From Coenobita brevimanus (lineage: Eukaryota; Arthropoda; Malacostraca; Decapoda; Coenobitidae): a stretch of DNA of 64,000 nucleotides. Below the pieces are notes generated by a model. That model had not been told where the DNA came from. It did no database searches and saw only the letters and a list, made by a program, of their open reading frames with translations. Shown here one piece after another: positions 31,259-41,689 of the stretch (the first letter of the stretch is position 1; each line of letters opens with the position of its first letter). The position numbers and the translations under genes were made by a program. Location of the stretch: the NCBI GenBank assembly GCA_032717465.1, contig JAVRFU010000132.1:62001-126000 (forward strand). The letters run 5' to 3'.

Positions 31259-31859
31259 TAGACAAGTACAGTATCCTTGAGTTAGTGAGTAATGTGGTGT
31301 GGATGATTTTCAGGAGTGGAAGGATTGCCATTGCTGGTGACTCAACTCTGGCCATTTCTACCTCTTCACCAAGTTAGCCGCCATCCATGACTGGACTAAA
31401 CCACATATCTGCAGTTGGTACTACACATCAAGTTAAGCCACAGTGGAATGAAGGTTAGTATTGCTTTGCAGTTCTGTAGCAATTATCAGTCATTGGTATC
31501 ATTATCCATGTGTAGTTTTCTTTGGGGCAGAGGGCAGTGAAATGGCAGGGGCAGGGCGACATGTAGGTGATTTGTCAGTGCCCACCCCTTACAGGATTAA
31601 GGCGTCTGCTTAGATAAATATAGTTTTCTTTGGCACAGGATGTAAAATATCCAGAACTATAAAAGGAGGCAGGTAAATGGGAAGGTTTAACAGAAGAGTA
31701 ACGAGTAAAATGGGCTTTACATCCATTTATTTTACTGTCAATCTTTTAAAAATTCTCAGCTCCATTTAGAAGGCATTACACCATATACAAATGACCTTAT
31801 ATTCTCTTGCAAGTTATTCATTTTAGAGGAAGTATTGAAAAGATATGATTGATACCATT
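31259..31859 (+). other. Mixed interval with a short LINE-A 3' end (31528-31622)
   Basis: 31528-31622 carries the degraded LINE-A end (GGCAGTGAAATGGCAGGGG, CACCCCTTACAGGATTAAGG, then TAGATAAATA). A CAG-preceded stretch at 31311-31455 looked exon-like but every frame is closed. The rest shows no gene. Confidence 0.6.
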
Positions 31860-32235
31860 TCAGAACCAAAAAGCTCAGAGTCGGAATTAACTGCTGAGAT
31901 GGAAGTTGCGGGAACCAAATAGAATGGTGAAGGGTGGAGTCATCAGCGTACGAGTGGATAGGGTTAGATGTACTGCTTAGAAAGTCATTGATGAATAAAA
32001 GGAAGAGAGTTGGTAATAGGACGGAGCCCTGAGGAACACCACTGTTGATAGATCTAGGAGGAGAACGATGGCCTTCTACAACAGCGGCTATAGAACGATC
32101 AGAAAGGAAGCTAGAGATGAAGGCACAGATAGAAGGATAGAAACCGTAAGAGGGCAGTTTGGAAATTAAAGATTTATGCCAGAAAAGCCTTTGAGATGTC
32201 AAGTGCAATGGCAAAGCTTTCACCAAAGTCCCAAA
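31860..32235 (-). pseudogene. LINE-C (jockey-like) RT fragment
   Basis: Minus frame: KSLISKLPSYGFYPSICAF, SSFLSDRSIAAVVEG, NSGVPQGSVLLPTLFLLFIN, SYADDSTLHHS, matching the LINE-C RT at 13690-14000. Upstream ALDISKAF lies in another frame, showing a small deletion in the DRVWH box. It is truncated on both sides. Confidence 0.8.
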
Positions 32236-32287
32236 AGGAGGATGACCAGGAGTCTGAAAGGTAGGTTGGTAGTGGGTGTGTGCATAG

Positions 32288-32526
32288 TGTAATATTATTG
32301 GCTTATATTTTACTTATAGTACCGGAAATACAATATTATTATTCTTGAATCTATTAGTAATATATTGTTATTTATTTAAAACACTTATACTTATGTTGCC
32401 AGCTGAAAGCTCCTGTAACATTATTGGAACAAAATAGACTCTCTTGGAGACTGCCCACCAGCCGGCTTTTATTGTGGCCTTTTTGTTGTTTTTGTGTTCC
32501 TGCCGTATTTACGGACAATTATTACA
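32288..32526 (+). repeat. 5' LTR
   Basis: Starts TGTAATATTATTGG and ends ACAATTATTACA (TG...CA). It is repeated at 36794-37032. Confidence 0.92.
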
Positions 32527-32543
32527 TGGTGTCAGGTGTGGGG
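32527..32543 (+). promoter_or_regulatory. Primer binding site, tRNA-Leu type
   Basis: TGGTGTCAGGTGTGGGG directly follows the LTR. It is complementary, with about one mismatch, to the usual 3' end of tRNA-Leu (CCCACTCCTGACACCA), recalled from general knowledge. Confidence 0.6.
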
Positions 32544-32669
32544 TTTCCTTGAATGTCTCCCGAATAAGCTAATTATGACTGTATACCTGAAAGAAGAGGG
32601 TTTTCCGTGAAACAGCTGTAACAAGATAGCCAAGGCCTTCGTTGTTGTTGTTATTGTTAGCAAGTGAAG

Positions 32670-35600
32670 ATGGCCGACCATAATCGCCTGCCGGGTCCTC
32701 TTTCTTTGGAAGGTAACTGTGCTGAGAACTGGAGGAGATTTATCCAGGAGTTCGAAATATACCTAATTAGCTCTGAAAAAGAAGGTAAGAAGAATGAAGT
32801 TAAGGTTGCATTACTCCTTCACTGTGGTGGTCGTGAGCTGCTGGACATCTACAACACACTTCCTGTGTCTGAAGAGGAAAAGAAAGACTACAAAAAGCTA
32901 GTGGCTAGTTTAAATTTGCACTTTGAACCAAAGAAGTATACCACATATGAGAGATATTTGTTTAATACAAGGACACAACAGCCAGGTGAGAGTATTGATA
33001 GCTTCGTCACAGACCTAAGAAAGAAGGCCAAGAACTGTAACTATGGTACCCTGCATGACGAATTATTAAGAGACAGAGTTATTTGTGGTATAATTGATGA
33101 TACTTTAAGGAGCAGACTTTTGAGAATTGATGATCCTAGTTTAGAAGAGGTTCTGAACCAGTGCCGAACCCATGAAGTTAGTGAGGAACACCTAAAGGAA
33201 TTTAATGCAGCTTTCCAGTCCACTGTTAATGTTACAAGTAAAGCCACCAAGGCCAATGCAAGGAATACCAAGAGGAATGGAAGTGAACCCAACCCAATCG
33301 ATGCACAAAGCTGCAAGTTCTGTGGATTCCAGCACGTATTCAGTCGCCGATTCTGCCCTGCTGCTGATCAAGAATGTCACAAGTGCGGGCGACGGGGCCA
33401 TTTCAAGATTAAATGCACCTCCCAAGGACAGCGCAAGGCCCGAAGTAAGTCCGTAAGGAACGCATGTGTGGAACAGGACTACTCTTCTGGGTCTGATGAG
33501 TATCAAGATAAGACAGTGGGTTATCTGTGTGCTGAGAGTAAATCCTCCAATATAAACTACTGTAAGTCTGGTAAGAAACATGATTTAATAGAACTTGAGT
33601 TTCCAGATCATCAATGTGAATTTAGGGCTTTGATTGACACTGGTGCTGAGGTTAGTGTGCTACCAAAGAAGATTTTTGATATGATGAAGCCCAAACCAAC
33701 ACTAGGTAAAACCAAGACTGTTCTTGTGTCTTTTACAGGAGATAAAGTTACTCCAGTTGGTAAAATTTGGATTGAATGCCTACATAATAGTCAAAGGTAC
33801 AAACTTGTGTTTCATATTGTTGATCTTGATTGTAAGCCTCAGCTAAGTAGGAATGCCTGTGAACTTCTTGGTGTTGTTAAATTTATGAAACAAGTAACGG
33901 CAAAGTCAACAGAATCTGCAATACCAGTGTCGATGAAGTCACTGATTTCAGAATATGCTGATGTTTTTCAAGGGTTAGGCTGCATTGATGGTAGAGTTCA
34001 CCTAGAGGTGGATCCCAGTGTAAGCCCTGTAGTGCATCCTCCAAGGAAAGTACCTGTAGCACTTAGAACTAAACTGAAGGCAGAATTAGATGAAATGGAG
34101 AAAAATGGAGTAGTTGTAAAAGAAAGTACACCAACTGACTGGGTAAATAGTATGGTGATAGTTGAGAAAGGTGACAAACTCAGAGTGTGCATAGACCCTA
34201 GAGATCTCAATAAAGCTTTAAAGAGACAACATTATCCCCTTCCTACCATTGAAGAAATTTCCACTAGATTGTCTAATGCTAAAGTATTTTCTGTCCTTGA
34301 TGCCACCAAAGGATTTTGGCAGTTAGAATTAGATGAAGCGTCATCAAAACTTCTCACTTTCAACACATGCTTTGGTAGGTACAGGTATCTGCGCTTAGGT
34401 TTTGGTGTTAGTCCAGCTCCAGAAATCTATCAAAGGAGGATGCACGAGATGTTTGATGATTTAGAAGGTGTAGAGGTTATAATGGATGATATTTTAGTAT
34501 ATGGAAGTGACGAGAAAGAACATGATGAAAGACTGAAGACTGTGCTACAGAGATGTAGAGAAAGAAATTTGAAGCTAAACTCAAATAAACTGAAATTAAA
34601 GACAGATCAGGTAGAATATATAGGTCATGTTCTTACCCCTGATGGATTGAAGCCTGATCCTAGAAAGGTGGAGGTTATTACAAAATTTCCACCTCCTCAG
34701 GACAAAACTGAACTTCTCAGATTCATGGGTATGGTTAACTATTTAGCCAAGTTCATTCCTAGGTTGTCAAACATAAATGAACCATTAAGAAGATTATTAG
34801 AGAAGGATGCTGACTTCCATTGGGATGATGAACAAGTACAATGTTTTGAGAAATTAAAGAAACTAGTTAGTGAGGCTCCTGTTCTGAGATTTTATGATGT
34901 ACGAAAACCTGTAACTCTAACTGTAGATACGTCTGGATATGCAATAGGGGCCTGTATCTTGCAAGATGATAAACCAGTTGCTTATGCAGCTACCTCACTC
35001 ACTATAACACAGCAAAATTATGCTCAAATTGAGAAAGAACTTCTGGCCATTGTATTTGGTGTAGAGAATTTTCACTCTTACATATATGGAAAATCAGATG
35101 TTATTGTTGAGTCAGACCACAGGCCATTGGAAACCATTTTTAAGAAGCCTCTCTCCTTAGCTCCTCCAAGGTTACAAAGAATGTTGCTCAGACTTCAGAA
35201 ATATACTCTTGAGGTAAAGTACAAGAAAGGTAAAGAGATGTATGTAGCAGATGCTCTGAGTAGAGTCAACTGGTCTGAGGAACTTGATAAATCCTTTGAT
35301 GAAGTTAATGTTAGTGTAGTTTCCATGGACTTGAATGTTGGTACTGGACTGGAAGTTGAGGTATTGAAACAGAAAACCAAGGATGACCCTACTCTGCAGA
35401 TGCTAAAGGAATACACTCTTGAAGGATGGCCTGATAGTAAGAATCAAACCCCAGTAGAAATACATGCTTACTGGAACTTTAGAGAAGAGATTAGTTATTC
35501 CAATGGACTGTTAAGTAAGATGGATAGAGTAATTGTACCTAAAGAGCTGAGAAATAAAGTGATGAGGAATCTGCATAAGTCACATCAAGGTATTGAGAAA

Positions 35601-36695
35601 ACTTTAAGATTAGCTAGGGACCTTGTATATTGGCCTGGAATGAATGGAGAAATGAAAGATCTGATTAGTTCTTGTGATACTTGTAATGCTTTCAGTAACC
35701 AACAAGTGAAAGAATCATTGATGCCTCACCCAGTACCTGATTTACCTTGGCAAAAGTTAGGTGCTGACCTGTTTGAGCTAAATGGCAAATCATACCTAAT
35801 CCTTGTTGATTACTACAGCAAGTTTGTGGAAGTTGATGAATTAGAAACAACCCATGCTAGTAGTGTAGTAAAATGCTGTAAGCATCAGTTTGCGAGGCAT
35901 GGTATACCTGAAACTATACACAGTGATAATGGACCTCAGTTTACTGCTAAAGAGTTTGAGCAATTCTGTAAATTTTATGGTATCCAACACACATCCTCTT
36001 CCCCTAGATATCCTCAAAGTAATGGACTAGCTGAGAGAAGTGTTCAGACTATAAAGAAACTTATGATGAAAGCATTACGGGATGGTGGTGATCTATATCA
36101 GAGTTTACTAGATTATAGAAATACTCCCATAGTTGGAGATGTCAGTCCTGCTCAGTTGTTGTTTGGCCGCAGAACCCGTACCACTCTCCCCACAGCTCCT
36201 GGATTGCTGAAACCAGAAACTCAAGACCATGTAATCATTAAAAGAATGTTAAGAGAATGCCAAGATAAACAGAAATTCTACTATGATCAGAATGCCAAAC
36301 CTTTAATTGATCTGAAACAGGGGGATGTGGTTAGGATTAATGATGGCCAAAGTAAGGAATCTAAAAAGGGGATTGTGGTGGCTCCCAGGTCTTACCTGGT
36401 GAAGGACAACTTTGGTCAGATATACAGAAGGAATAGAAGGCATCTGATTAGAACTAAAGAGTCCCCTCCCCTATGTAAGAGTCATGAATTAGATAATGAA
36501 GTTAGTATTAGGCCTTCTACCCCTCAGAATTATAATCATGTATCGTTACCCAAGTCTAGAGTCCCTACACAGTCACATACTGTACCTGTAAGAACCCCTG
36601 ATTATCCTGAAATCCATGATTTGCCAACAGATGAAAATGTGACTATAACTAGGTCTGGAAGAGTTGTTCGTCCACCAAGTAAACTTGAGTTATAA
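32670..36695 (+). CDS. gag-pol: Gypsy gag-pol polyprotein, intact
   Basis: 1341 codons without a stop from ATG 32670. Gag: N-terminal capsid-like part (WRRFIQEFEIYL), then CKFC...C and a CCHC knuckle (CHKCGRRGHFKIKC, about residue 237). Protease: LIDTGAEVSVLP (about 325). RT: KLRVCIDPRDLNKAL, LDATKGFWQLELDE, LGFGVSPAPEIYQ, VIMDDILVYGS (about 607). RNase H: TVDTSGYAIGACI, SDHRPLE, DALSRV. Integrase: HHCC zinc part (HKSHQGIEKTLRLARDLVYW, CDTCNAF) and catalytic D, D, E in LGADLF, HSDNGPQFT and PQSNGLAERS. The C-terminus ends ITRSGRVVRPPSKLEL. There is no gag/pol frameshift and no envelope ORF. An earlier in-frame GTG two codons upstream is not used as the start. Confidence 0.95.
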   Translation: MADHNRLPGPLSLEGNCAENWRRFIQEFEIYLISSEKEGKKNEVKVALLLHCGGRELLDIYNTLPVSEEEKKDYKKLVASLNLHFEPKKYTTYERYLFNTRTQQPGESIDSFVTDLRKKAKNCNYGTLHDELLRDRVICGIIDDTLRSRLLRIDDPSLEEVLNQCRTHEVSEEHLKEFNAAFQSTVNVTSKATKANARNTKRNGSEPNPIDAQSCKFCGFQHVFSRRFCPAADQECHKCGRRGHFKIKCTSQGQRKARSKSVRNACVEQDYSSGSDEYQDKTVGYLCAESKSSNINYCKSGKKHDLIELEFPDHQCEFRALIDTGAEVSVLPKKIFDMMKPKPTLGKTKTVLVSFTGDKVTPVGKIWIECLHNSQRYKLVFHIVDLDCKPQLSRNACELLGVVKFMKQVTAKSTESAIPVSMKSLISEYADVFQGLGCIDGRVHLEVDPSVSPVVHPPRKVPVALRTKLKAELDEMEKNGVVVKESTPTDWVNSMVIVEKGDKLRVCIDPRDLNKALKRQHYPLPTIEEISTRLSNAKVFSVLDATKGFWQLELDEASSKLLTFNTCFGRYRYLRLGFGVSPAPEIYQRRMHEMFDDLEGVEVIMDDILVYGSDEKEHDERLKTVLQRCRERNLKLNSNKLKLKTDQVEYIGHVLTPDGLKPDPRKVEVITKFPPPQDKTELLRFMGMVNYLAKFIPRLSNINEPLRRLLEKDADFHWDDEQVQCFEKLKKLVSEAPVLRFYDVRKPVTLTVDTSGYAIGACILQDDKPVAYAATSLTITQQNYAQIEKELLAIVFGVENFHSYIYGKSDVIVESDHRPLETIFKKPLSLAPPRLQRMLLRLQKYTLEVKYKKGKEMYVADALSRVNWSEELDKSFDEVNVSVVSMDLNVGTGLEVEVLKQKTKDDPTLQMLKEYTLEGWPDSKNQTPVEIHAYWNFREEISYSNGLLSKMDRVIVPKELRNKVMRNLHKSHQGIEKTLRLARDLVYWPGMNGEMKDLISSCDTCNAFSNQQVKESLMPHPVPDLPWQKLGADLFELNGKSYLILVDYYSKFVEVDELETTHASSVVKCCKHQFARHGIPETIHSDNGPQFTAKEFEQFCKFYGIQHTSSSPRYPQSNGLAERSVQTIKKLMMKALRDGGDLYQSLLDYRNTPIVGDVSPAQLLFGRRTRTTLPTAPGLLKPETQDHVIIKRMLRECQDKQKFYYDQNAKPLIDLKQGDVVRINDGQSKESKKGIVVAPRSYLVKDNFGQIYRRNRRHLIRTKESPPLCKSHELDNEVSIRPSTPQNYNHVSLPKSRVPTQSHTVPVRTPDYPEIHDLPTDENVTITRSGRVVRPPSKLEL

Positions 36696-36782
36696 TATTG
36701 ATATGTTTAGTAATTTCACAAGCATCTTTTATTTATAAGGATATCTTTCCAATTTTACCATATTGAAGTTTTCTTTTAGTAT

Positions 36783-36793
36783 AAAAAGGAAGA
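36783..36793 (+). promoter_or_regulatory. Polypurine tract
   Basis: AAAAAGGAAGA abuts the TG of the 3' LTR, the expected plus-strand primer position. Confidence 0.75.
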
Positions 36794-37032
36794 TGTAATA
36801 TTATTGGCTTATATTTTACTTATAGTACCGGAAATACAATATTATTATTCTTGAATCTATTAGTAATATATTGTTATTTATTTAAAACACTTATACTTAT
36901 GTTGCCAACTGAAAGCTCCTGTAACATTATTGGAACAAAATAGACTCTCTTGGAGACTGCCCACCAGCCGGCTTTTATTGTGGCCTTTTTGTTGTTTTCG
37001 TGTTCCTGCCGTATTTACGGACAATTATTACA
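36794..37032 (+). repeat. 3' LTR
   Basis: 239 bp copy of 32288-32526 with two substitutions seen by eye. Confidence 0.92.
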
Positions 37033-37189
37033 CGTAGTACCAGTGTACTTTATTATAATGCCCAATCCAGGTGAAGACATAGCATAGATACCATGTACTG
37101 TATAGCTTTCTCTTTGCATCACCCTTGTTGGCTAAGCATTTTATTTGTAATCATGTGTATGGAGTGTGCTGAGGTGAATATTTTTGGTA

Positions 37190-37300
37190 CTGTTGGAAGA
37201 GGCAGACTGAGGAAGACTTAGGACAAGGTCATAGAGGGTGACCTCACAAGTGAGAGACTGATTAGGGAGGCTGCTGGATATTGAGCAGTGTGGGGAGAGC
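37190..37300 (+). pseudogene. LINE-B 3' end fragment
   Basis: GGAAGAGGCAGACTGAGGAAGAC, GACAAGGTCATAGAGGGTGACC and GGGAGGCTGCTGGA match the last ~35 codons of LINE-B. In-frame stops are present. Confidence 0.65.
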
Positions 37301-38065
37301 AAGAGTTTAGTTATCATTCCACATTATCTGCATATTATTTAAAATGTGTGTGTGTGTATGTGGTTATTGTACTTCAGCAGATGTAAACACAGTGGCTCAC
37401 ACCAAAATTGCTCTTCTCACAGTACACCATCCTTCTTTCAGGGGATAGAGAGTTGAGGGATGTTTGTATAGCCAGGGACTGGATCCACTACAGCTTCCTT
37501 TTACGGGATAAGGAGGGAATTGAGGGATGTTTGTATAATCAGGGAGTGTAGTCAGCTAATTATGTGAGTGCCACTAATCACAGCCATCAGTTTGTAGTCC
37601 CCAGGTGTATTTAACAGACAGAAACCATGAATCGGGGTCACAGACTTTAAGTAAGGCACTGACATGCATCGTGTTTTAATTATGATAGTTCTTTCACCTT
37701 GACCTGGCCGAGATTTCAGCCTCTTGTAGCTTTATTTCATTCAGCTCTGACAGAAAAAAGTGTTGTGACTCAAAATCCTTTCCATGGCACTTCTTTGTGA
37801 CTGGCATTGTACCATATTATTTCAGCTCAGTTTGAAGGTGATTTTTCAATTTTATGCCAAGTTTGTAGTATAAGTAATAGTAGTTGCAGCCCCCGGTTCA
37901 TTGAGCAACATGAACCGAGTGGGCTGCAGGTGGAAGTTCCTCTTCTGCAGTCCACCATTACATCAGTGCCACCCCATGAAGGCTGCAGGGTTATTCCAGG
38001 CCAACTCACCCCAAACCTCCCAGTTCATGCCGTCAATTTTCTTGGAAATATTCAGGAAAATGCTT

Positions 38066-38122
38066 GTATTTGTGGCCACCCCTTATGGGATTAGGGCATC
38101 TGGCAATAGATGGATAGATAGA
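38066..38122 (+). repeat. LINE-A extreme 3' end
   Basis: TTGTGGCCACCCCTTATGGGATTAGG and TCTGGCAATAGATGGATAGATAG: only the last ~55 bases of LINE-A. Confidence 0.7.
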
Positions 38123-38239
38123 ACCATGCAAAATCTTGCTGTCTTCAGAGAATGTTATGAACTTAACCAGAGACTGAAAAGGTTAATATATAATTTTCAC
38201 TTTCAGGCTAGAGTTGACTCAGCCGTGGAAACTGCCATG

Positions 38240-38345
38240 TCATCGTATCATATCGTACATAACGGCTCCAACATGCTTGCCTGCGTCAGCCTTGGTCACC
38301 TAATGGCGGCTCTACACGCTGCCCGATCTCTGGCAGTCACCTTGA
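38240..38345 (-). pseudogene. LINE-B extreme 3' end
   Basis: Antisense GGCTCCAACATGCTTGCC, GTCAGCCTTGGTCACCTAATGGCGG and GATCTCTGGCAG match the end of LINE-B copy 1 (11250-11345). It is preceded by an ATCGTATCATATCGTA tail. Confidence 0.7.
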
Positions 38346-38811
38346 CAATTATCTCCACTGTCTAGTAAGTACCTGAATGTGGTTGCATTTTGTTCAAGAC
38401 TAAATCTGGGGGTTTGCAGGCTGATGTTGCCTTCTCCTGCAGTCCACCATGCTCCTCTTGGGGTTTAGGAAGTTAGGAATGTTTGTCTATTGGCACCACT
38501 GCATGAAGACATTCCTTTGCAGTACCAGAGTGGTTTTATACTCCTTATTATTGACTAAGGTGCTCATTATTCACTTTATCATATTTTTCTATTCTCCTGC
38601 ATTCTAAACCCTACCTCACCCTGTCTTTGGATGGGAAAAGAGGGAGGGATGATGGTTTCCTTGCACATAATATTACTTTCCAATTGTTTATCATGTATTT
38701 TCCCCTGTGTAATATAAGTCACCATATTTGCCTCAGTTTCCTAGCCTTATCAGCTTCCGTACCTTGCCTTCATATATGATCATTTACTATATCCATCCAT
38801 CCTCTTGCTCT

Positions 38812-38935
38812 GTGAGAGAGAGGGGTGTAAGATGGGGGAAAGGCAGCAAAATAGCAAGGGACAGGGTGACATGGAGGCGATTTGTCTGTGGCCACCCTTT
38901 ACACGATTATGGTGTCTGGCTGTAGATAGATAATT
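38812..38935 (+). pseudogene. LINE-A 3' end fragment
   Basis: GGGACAGGGTGACATGGAGGCGATTTGTCTGTGGCCACCC-type sequence in two pieces, ending TGGCTGTAGATAGATA. It encodes DRVTWRRFVCGHP. The interval 38346-38811 holds only repeat fragments. Confidence 0.7.
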
Positions 38936-39041
38936 ATGATAGGTTCTTGTCCTACCATGCCTCCTTTCACCTCTAAACTCTTTTCACCACCATATCTGCA
39001 TCCATTCTCTCCATATAATTATTTCTGTCTAATGTCACACT

Positions 39042-40670
39042 AAAGATTTGGATATAAAAGGAAGGTGGAAAGAGCACTTTGAATCTGTTCTAAATAGACC
39101 AATCCCAGCTGAAGAGGACATTTTGCCAGCCGAGAGAGATTTGCAGATAGAAACAGGGGATATAACTTTGGAAGAGGTAGCAAAATCTGTAAAGGAGTTA
39201 AAGAATTTTAAGGCCCCAGGTGAGGATGGAATATTCCCTGAAATGCTTGAGGTGGAAAATGACGAGTTGATGAATGCGCTTTTGAAACTTTTTAATGTGG
39301 CTTGGGATAATGGTGGAATTCCAGAAGAGTGGAAAAATGGAGTGATTATAAAAATACCAAAAAAGGGAGATTTAAGTGTGTGTGGCAATTGGAAGGGGAT
39401 AACTTTGACACCTGTAGTTGCAAAAGTCTTTTCCAAAATCTTGTTGAACAGAATAGAGCCAGTAATTGATAAAATTTTAAGAGAAGAACAAGCGGGATTT
39501 AGAAAGGGTCGAGGTTGTAATGATCAGATTTTTATTGTAAGGCATCTAATGCAACAAGCTAATGAGATGAAAATGCCACTTAACATGTGTTTTGTGGATT
39601 TTGAAAAGGCGTTTGATAGTGTTTCACGTGGAGCTATGTTGAAAATTATGAGATTCTATGGTATACCAGAAAGATTGTAAATATTATTAGAAGCCTGCAT
39701 GAAGGTACTTTTTGTAAGGTAATGATGGGTGGTTCTTTGAGTGATCCATTTCAAGTTAGGTCAGGAGTGATTCAAGGAGGAGTTCTTTCGCCATTGTTGT
39801 TTGTTTTGGTTATGGATTATGTTGTGAAAAAAGTTGTAAGGAGAACAGATGCAGGAATTAACTGGAAAGAAAATAAGAAGCTGATGGATTTGGTCTATGC
39901 TGATGATATTGTACTGATTTGCGGAAGTATTTACGAGATGCAGAGGGTGCTTGATTGTCTGGTGGAGGAAGGAGAAAAAGTGGGATTGGTAATAAACTGT
40001 GGAAAGACTGAAATTATTAATATGAACGTGGAGAACCAAATCGATTGTGTAATTGGGAATAATGTGGTGAAGAATGTAGAAAACTTTAAATATCTGGGAA
40101 CGATTGTATCATCTAATGGATCATTAAACAATGAAATTGAGGAGAAGATTAGACAGGCTTGGCGAGCTGTTGGAATGTTGAAATCTGTTTGGAATAATAA
40201 TATGCTTTCGTTACATACTAAAGTGAAAATTTACAAGTCCATGGTTAGACCCATTTTAATTTACGGGCATGAGTCATGGTATAGTACAATTGCAACAGAT
40301 CAGAAAGTATTAGGATTTGAGAATAAAATACTGAGAAGGATTCTTGGGGTAAAGTGGCAAGACAGAGTTACAAATGCAAGAGTAAGGGATATTACGAGAG
40401 TGGAACCAGTTAATGAATATGTGAGACTGTCTTGTTGGAAGTGGCTGGGGCACTTATACAGAAAAGAAGGTAGTTTAATACAGGATGTGCCAGAGTGGAC
40501 TGCTAGAGGAAGAGGTAGAGGTAGGCCGAGGGAAACCTGGTTGAGGACAATGAAAAAAGAAGCAGGAGAGGAGTGTTGGAGATGGCAAGAGACAAATATT
40601 CGTGGAGAGAGTTCATTGAGGCCCTATGCATCCCATGGGGTGCCACAGGAAATGATTGATTGATTGATTG
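39042..40670 (+). pseudogene. LINE-F copy 1: RT with ATTG tail
   Basis: The 5'-truncated insert is flanked by an 11 bp duplication (AATGTCACACT at 39031-39041 and 40671-40681). Order: RWKEHFESVLNRPIPAEED, NFKAPGEDGIFPEML, IIKIPKKGDLSVCGNW, QAGFRKGRGCNDQIFIVR, CFVDFEKAFDSVSRG, then a one-base loss near 39675, then IQGGVLSPLLFVLVMDYV, VYADDIVLICG, WKWLGHLYRKEG and RGRGRPRETWLRTMKKEAGE, ending TGA near 40663. The tail is a short ATTG repeat. The RT motifs differ from LINE-A/B/D/E (QGGVLSP, VYADD), so this is a separate LINE family with a microsatellite tail. Confidence 0.87.
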
Positions 40671-40682
40671 AATGTCACACTC

Positions 40683-40952
40683 GTTAGGAGAAACACATTG
40701 AGGTGGTTTGGCCATGTGGAGAGGATGGAGAGTGAGAGACTGACAAGGAGAGTGTATGTGAGTGAGGTGTAGAGGGAGGGCGAGGCTAAAAATGAAAAGG
40801 AGGGATGGAGTGGAGAGGTATGTGAGAGAGGTGGGTGTGTGGGCTGGGAGCAGGCCAGTGAAATGGTGGGGGACAGGGCGACATGGAGGCGATTTGTTTG
40901 TGGCCACCCCTTATGGGATTAAGATGTCTGCCAATAGATAGATAGACACACT
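40683..40952 (+). pseudogene. LINE-A 3' end fragment
   Basis: RRNTLRWFGHVERMESERL, RRVYVSEV, then GDRATWRRFVCGHPL-type DNA and CTGCCAATAGATAGATAGAC, with small frameshifts. From 40953 to 41449 I see no gene. Confidence 0.75.
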
Positions 40953-41449
40953 CTTTAACACTTACATCACCAAGTTTCCTCACTTCGTATATAATTTTTA
41001 CCTCAGTTGTTGGCTGCTCCAAGAAGTGTCTCAGCTCCATGTCTTTTATAAAACTGACATTTCATCACTCTTACAAGAATTTGTAAGCCCCAGCCTTGAT
41101 AGTGTGTCCTGTAGTGCTGTGTTTAGGAAGAAAATTGGTAGATAACTTAAGAGTAGATAGGAACTTGAAGTCAGATGATTTTTTTGTCTCAGAAGGAACA
41201 GCAAGTTGGTCAGGGATGGGAAGGATACATTTGGTGAGCAGTTTGTGTCATAGGATTAACTACCAGACTCACACCTCAAGCTTAGGAACCAATTTAGGAA
41301 GTAAAGAAGCCATGAAGTCAAGAAGCCTTGTGTAGTGGAGGGAGGTGTGGAAATTTAAAAAAAATAAATAATAAAAATAAAATGAGGCACAGGGAGTATT
41401 ATGGAGGCTTGGTTTCTGAATGGACTCCGGATATGCGTCAGTCCAACCA

Positions 41450-41650
41450 ATTGACAGTCACCATAGAAGGCTGCACATCACCCCATCATCTGGTTATATG
41501 GTTACCACCCAGCATTGTAAACAGTTTCCTCAGTTTCAGGAAACCATTAGGCTTGCAACTCAGTGTAGAGCCACCTGCACTGGAAAAATAATAAAATGTG
41601 ACAGGATGGCAAGGGAGAAGTAGGAAGAGAGAACACACAGAATGAGAAAG
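41450..41650 (-). repeat. K repeat, inverted 5' part
   Basis: On the minus strand: GGTGGCTCTACACTGAG, GCAAGCCTAATGGTTTCCTG, GCTGGGTGGTAACCATATAACC. It lacks the LINE-A-like 3' half. Confidence 0.6.
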
Positions 41651-41689
41651 GGTAAGGAAGAAGTAGGTGGGACTATATCAAGGGAATGA

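Larger units (their letters stand above)
32288..37032 (+). mobile_element. Complete young Ty3/Gypsy LTR retrotransposon
   Basis: Two 239 bp LTRs flank a PBS, one gag-pol frame and a purine tract. Flanks CATAG (32283-32287) and CGTAG (37033-37037) look like a 5 bp target duplication with one mismatch. By eye the LTRs differ at only two positions (CCAGCTG/CCAACTG; GTTTTTGTG/GTTTTCGTG). It is the only TE in the window with every expected part in place. Confidence 0.93.
37380..38520. repeat. Cluster of a dispersed CTGCAG-type repeat
   Basis: Several partial copies of one repeat: GGGCTGCAGGTGGAAGTTCC with CTGCAGTCCACCATTAC (37920), GCAGGCTGATGTTGCC with CTGCAGTCCACCATGC (38416), GTTGAGGGATGTTTGTATA (37450, 37520) and GTGCCACCCCATGAAGGC. 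Related copies are at 49378-49420 and 49680-49920. Class unknown; no ORF. Confidence 0.55.

Noticed and set aside
31311..31455. Stretch after TGATTTTCAG reading SGRIAIAGDSTLAISTSSPS as a possible host exon
   Set aside because: All three frames hit a stop within about 75 bases, and the donor is weak. I could not support an internal exon.
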